A stretch of DNA of 24,895 bases, taken from assembly GCA_034411955.1 (NCBI GenBank), contig DAOUMF010000020.1, positions 1-24,895 of the forward strand, written 5' to 3'. Origin of the DNA: DAOUMF01 sp034411955 (GTDB taxonomy: Bacteria; Chloroflexota; Dehalococcoidia; SM23-28-2; RBG-16-64-32). How positions within the stretch are numbered: the first letter of the stretch is position 1; every line of letters starts with the position of its first letter. The position numbers were made by a program, and so were the translations under genes. Positions 22,197 to 24,895 of this stretch are shown here, piece by piece. The notes under the pieces are model-generated. The model saw only the letters and a list, made by a program, of their open reading frames with translations, was not told the origin of the DNA and did no database searches.

Positions 22197-23510
22197 GTGA
22201 GTCGCTCCTTTCCGGTGTCTAACCACTTCTACGGATGGTCGGTGGTGGCGTCCCTTGCCACCATCTTGTTCCTCAGCGCTGGCCTCGGCTTCTACTCCCT
22301 GGGCGTGTTCGTCGTCCCCTTGGAGGAGGAGTTCGGCTGGAGCCGCGGCGAGGTCTCGGTGGGGATCGCCACGGCGACCACGATGAGCGGTGTCATGGGC
22401 CCGCTGGTGGGCCTGGCGGTCGAGCGCCTGGGGGCAAGGCGGGTGCTCGCCGTAGGGGCCACGGGCATGGGCATCTGCTTCGCCTCGTTGGGACTCACCT
22501 GGTCCCTCTTCTACCTGTATGCCATGTTCGCGATGATGGCCGTCTGGCGGGCCGGCATCATGATTGTGCCGGTGTCACAGGTAGTCGCCAACTGGTTCCA
22601 GCGACGGCGCGGCCTCGCCATGGGCATCACCACGACTGGCATCGGCTTCGGAGGGCTGGTGATGGCGCCCTTGTGCAAGCTCCTGATCTCTCTGGTAGGA
22701 TGGCGGTTCACCTTCCACATTATGGGGCTGGTTATCATCGCCGTTGCCCTCCCTCTGATCCTGCTGGTGATCCGACAGCATCCCGCCGACCGTGGACTCC
22801 TGCCCGACGGCGTGAGTTCGGCTTCCGCCTCTGGCACGCCCGACCCTGACTCAGGTCGGCATCCTGGTCCGATGCCCAGGAGCTGGTCAGTCGGCGACGC
22901 GGTCCGGACCAGGGCGTTCATCCTTGCAACGGCGGCGATAGGTCTGGGCTTCGCTAGCCTGGGCGCAGTGCTCCTCCACACATCGCCTTTCATGGAGGAC
23001 CGCGGTATGGCCCCGGAGGTGGCCGGGCTGATCCTGGGTTTGGTTGCAGGCATGGGCATCCTGGGCAAAGTGGGCTCCGGCCACCTGGCTGATCGAGTGC
23101 CGCCGCATCGGGTCCTCGTCGGCGTGTTCCTGATGGAGGCCGTTGGGCTATCGGCTCTGATTTCGACGGACAGCGTTGTGGGCATAGTGGCATTCGTGCT
23201 CATCTTCGGCTACGCCATGGGGGCGGTGGTGGCCCTACAGCCGCTGGTGGTGGTCTACTACTTTGGGCTGGCCTCCGTGGCCACGATCCTGGGAGCGATG
23301 ACGGCGTTCAGCAGCATCTTCATGGCCGTAGGCCCCGTCTTCGCCGGCTTTATGCACGACCTGCTGGGCAGCTACACCCTTGCCTACGTGGTGTTTATCA
23401 GCGTCGACTGTGTCGCCGCTTTCCTCATTCTCCTCATCGGCCCACGCCCCCTGGGGGATGAGGTGGCCGTCGGCACTGGGCATGGTCGGACGGCGTCTGC
23501 CGAGGTCTGA
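22197..23510 (+). CDS. MFS transporter (monocarboxylate/OFA-like family)
   Basis: This is a major facilitator with twelve predicted membrane helices in two halves and a hydrophilic loop at about residues 210-250. The N-terminus NHFYGWSVVASLATILFLSAGLGFYSLGVFVVPLEEEFGWSRGEVS matches the family often annotated as monocarboxylate or oxalate:formate-antiporter-like. GMGICFA... and NWFQRRRGLAMGITTTGIGFGG (the loop 4-5 signature) follow. The substrate is unknown and probably a small organic acid. The start is uncertain: GTG at 22197 or GTG at 22215, neither with a clear ribosome site. A longer open frame from TTG at 22107 gives non-family sequence. It lies 111 bp after cydB on the same strand and could be read through from the oxidase operon. 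Confidence 0.9.
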   Translation: MSRSFPVSNHFYGWSVVASLATILFLSAGLGFYSLGVFVVPLEEEFGWSRGEVSVGIATATTMSGVMGPLVGLAVERLGARRVLAVGATGMGICFASLGLTWSLFYLYAMFAMMAVWRAGIMIVPVSQVVANWFQRRRGLAMGITTTGIGFGGLVMAPLCKLLISLVGWRFTFHIMGLVIIAVALPLILLVIRQHPADRGLLPDGVSSASASGTPDPDSGRHPGPMPRSWSVGDAVRTRAFILATAAIGLGFASLGAVLLHTSPFMEDRGMAPEVAGLILGLVAGMGILGKVGSGHLADRVPPHRVLVGVFLMEAVGLSALISTDSVVGIVAFVLIFGYAMGAVVALQPLVVVYYFGLASVATILGAMTAFSSIFMAVGPVFAGFMHDLLGSYTLAYVVFISVDCVAAFLILLIGPRPLGDEVAVGTGHGRTASAEV

Positions 23511-23628
23511 CGTGTGTAGAGCGAAGCCCCGCCGGGTAGACGCGAGAAGCCGGGTGAGCGGGCAGGAGGGCGGTGACCGGCGCCGCGACGCTGGCAGCGG
23601 GCGGTGCAGTGCGCCCTGCCAAGCCACC

Positions 23629-23658
23629 TTGACGCCTTCGGAGGAGCGGCACTAAAAT
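23629..23658 (+). promoter_or_regulatory. tRNA-Val promoter TTGACG-18-TAAAAT
   Basis: TTGACG (23629-23634) and TAAAAT (23653-23658) are spaced by 18 bp. This is the best sigma-70-type match in the window. Transcription would start near 23665, six bases before the mature tRNA. Confidence 0.8.
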
Positions 23659-23670
23659 CGCATTGCTGGC

Positions 23671-23745
23671 GGGCGGTTAGCTCAGCGGGAGAGCGCTTGC
23701 TTCACACGCAAGAGGTCACTGGTTCAAATCCAGTACCGCCCACCA
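23671..23745 (+). tRNA. trnV: tRNA-Val (CAC anticodon)
   Basis: The cloverleaf is complete. The acceptor is GGGCGGT/ACCGCCC, the D arm GCTC...GAGC and the anticodon stem CTTGC/GCAAG with loop TTCACAC, giving CAC at 34-36. The T arm is ACTGG-TTCAAAT-CCAGT, and CCA is encoded. It reads GUG codons. A strong promoter lies just upstream and a hairpin just downstream. Confidence 0.97.
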
Positions 23746-23777
23746 TCGTATCTAGAGGGACACAATAACTGGACCAC

Positions 23778-23800
23778 GTGCCTCCCACACCGGGAGGCAC
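23778..23800 (+). terminator. Hairpin after tRNA-Val (probable terminator)
   Basis: GTGCCTCCC and GGGAGGCAC form a perfect 9-bp stem around a 5-nt ACACC loop, 33 bp after the tRNA. There is no T tract, so intrinsic termination is only likely, not certain. Confidence 0.6.
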
Positions 23801-24044
23801 AGCGCATTATGAGCCATTGAATGTCTTCCCGCCTGGTCGCGAGATCCGTGCGCGTGTTGTGGCCACGGGCTATCGGGAGTTACGTGGTCATCTTGAGCGC
23901 TTTGTTGTGAAGGCGCAGGCGGCCCAGCGTCCTGACAGCGAGGGCCAGTGGCAGCGATTGACGGCTTTCGGCTCCGGGCGCACAATCGGGCTCTGGCGGG
24001 CTGTACGTAGTGACGATGTAGCGGGGCTAGCCTGGTTGCGTTGA
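23801..24044 (+). pseudogene. Possible small or remnant coding segment with atypical codons
   Basis: After the tRNA-Val hairpin an open frame continues to a TGA at 24044 (reading HYEPLNVFPPGREIRARVV at its start and WQRLTAFGSGRTIGLWRA near its end). Codons such as TTA, CGT, GGT, CTT and GTT are used more than in the neighbours. There is no credible start: the only candidate, a GTG at 23778, lies inside the hairpin and has no ribosome site. It resembles the 3' end of a gene that lost its beginning, or chance open sequence. I do not recognise a family. Confidence 0.25.
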
Positions 24045-24207
24045 ACCTAAGTCAGCCTCGACGACGTATAGTCTTCTGGGCGGGCAAGCGCTCGCGCTAT
24101 CGGTGTTGTGGTGACCCAACCCGACAGATGGTAGCGACTGCTGCTCGCCCTTCATCTTCTCTACCCCGGCCAGCGCCTCCTGCGTATCCGGCATCGGTCG
24201 CCGAGGG
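24045..24207. other. Intergenic region, nothing recognised
   Basis: No gene, RNA or repeat is supported here. It follows the stop of the CDS on the minus strand and that of the remnant frame on the plus strand, so it would serve as the space between convergent transcripts. No terminator hairpin with a T tract is seen. Confidence 0.4.
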
Positions 24208-24895
24208 TTACGGCGGGGGTTCGCAGCCGTTGAACAGGAACGGCACCACGGCGTTGAGGTCTTGGACGTCGATGACGCCATCGACCAAGAGGTTGAGCCG
24301 TTCGTTGCCGGTGGCGGGGAAGAAGAGCTTGGGCACCACGGCGTTGAGGTCCTGGACGTCGACCACGCGGTCGGGCAGGCCGGGGGAGGGTAGGTCGGGG
24401 GGCCAGGGGTCGTCGACGGTGGCGGTGCGGCAGGGGGTGCTCTCCTCGTCGGAGCCGGGCGCGACACCGAAGATGGCCTGCTCGTCGACATCGTCGAAGC
24501 TGTCGTTGTCGTCGTCGCTGTCGCAGGCGTCGCCGGGGAAGTCGCCGGGCAGGACGGGAGGCGGCGAGCCGGTGCCGTAGCGGAACCCGGCGGCCTCGTT
24601 GTCGGCATCCGTATTCTCTTGACCGGCGTTGGCGTCGTCGGGGCAGTTGTCCAGGGCGTTCAGCAAGCTGTCGTTGTCCTTGTCGGTGTCGCAGGCGTCG
24701 CCGATGTAGTCACCGTCCTGGTCAGCCTGGGAGGGATTGGGGTTGATGGGGCAGTTGTCGGAACCGTCGCAGGACGCGTCGGACTGGCCGGGATCGCACT
24801 TGCCGTCGCCGTCATCGTCGGGGTCACAGGCGTTGCCGAGGTCATCAGGAGTTACGGCCTCGCCGGCGGCGGCGAGAGCCTTGTCGGTGTTGATC
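24208..24895 (-). CDS. Secreted protein, C-terminal part: thrombospondin type 3 repeats plus dockerin-like module
   Basis: The frame enters from the right edge and ends at TAA (24208-24210), so the start and most of the protein are missing. The visible part begins with acidic calcium-binding thrombospondin type 3 repeats: DPDDDGDGKCDPG, DNCPINPNPSQADQDGD, GDACDTDKDNDS, DNCPDDANAG and GDACDSDDDNDS. A Pro-rich stretch follows, then two copies of VxDVQDLNAVVPxLF exactly 30 residues apart. The spacing and DxxDL pattern resemble the paired F-hands of dockerin domains, although the calcium loops are degenerate (LLVDGVIDVQDL in the second). The protein ends at NGCEPPP. Such proteins are exported and rigid in calcium, often as adhesins or matrix proteins. 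The catalytic or binding part, if any, lies outside the window. Confidence 0.88.
   Translation of the reverse strand, partial: INTDKALAAAGEAVTPDDLGNACDPDDDGDGKCDPGQSDASCDGSDNCPINPNPSQADQDGDYIGDACDTDKDNDSLLNALDNCPDDANAGQENTDADNEAAGFRYGTGSPPPVLPGDFPGDACDSDDDNDSFDDVDEQAIFGVAPGSDEESTPCRTATVDDPWPPDLPSPGLPDRVVDVQDLNAVVPKLFFPATGNERLNLLVDGVIDVQDLNAVVPFLFNGCEPPP
24242..24362 (-). repeat. Internal 31-bp repeat encoding the doubled dockerin-like motif
   Basis: Two 31-bp copies (24242-24272 and 24332-24362) differ at one base and are 90 bp apart, one repeat unit of 30 codons. The near identity at DNA level suggests recent duplication or gene conversion. Confidence 0.7.

Overview
The window is GC-rich (mid-60s percent by eye) bacterial chromosome with dense genes on both strands. 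Several things together suggest an aerobic Chloroflexota, Dehalococcoidia/SAR202-like in style: short palindromic repeats, -10 boxes that sit 9-10 nt before start codons (leaderless mRNAs), Thr/Pro-rich lipoprotein linkers, scattered acyl-CoA genes and a Cio-type cytochrome bd. This assignment is inference. No rRNA or universal marker gene is present to settle it.

Layout. 1-2214 (all minus): 5' part of a family 2 glycosyltransferase, an unrecognised 285-aa protein, a 117-bp inverted-repeat element, and a 3-hydroxyacyl-CoA dehydrogenase that looks C-terminally short. 2280-4101 (minus): enolase behind a TIGR00725/LOG-like nucleotide-binding protein. 4158-7034 (minus): a metallopeptidase-like lipoprotein behind a Xer-type tyrosine recombinase. 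7251-8730: divergent pcm and a DUF72 gene sharing a promoter region. 8812-9294: a membrane-anchored cytochrome c. 9364-12069 (minus): uvrC followed 3 bp later by a lower-GC HEPN-like gene. uvrC carries an in-frame palindromic repeat.

12138-12364: promoter, a leader with a 42-bp tandem duplication, and tRNA-Met(CAU). 12511-15214 (plus): a saccharopine-dehydrogenase-like oxidoreductase and a GH51 arabinofuranosidase. 15295-16933 (minus): a two-gene beta-oxidation operon (3-hydroxybutyryl-CoA dehydrogenase, then enoyl-CoA hydratase). 17289-19520: a radical SAM protein convergent with a class III aminotransferase of the GSAM family. 19736-23510 (plus): cydA, cydB and an MFS transporter. 23629-23745: a strong promoter and tRNA-Val(CAC), then a perfect hairpin and a stretch with atypical codons. 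24208 to the end (minus): the C-terminal part of a secreted protein with thrombospondin type 3 repeats and a duplicated dockerin-like module.

Functionally this is mostly housekeeping (glycolysis, DNA repair, protein repair, tRNAs), fatty-acid or acyl-CoA oxidation, and aerobic respiration. I see no clear multi-gene defence or biosynthetic system. The least explained items are the HEPN-like gene coupled to uvrC, the radical SAM protein with extra cysteines beside a GSAM-like aminotransferase, the palindromic element inside uvrC, and the recurring leaderless promoter architecture.
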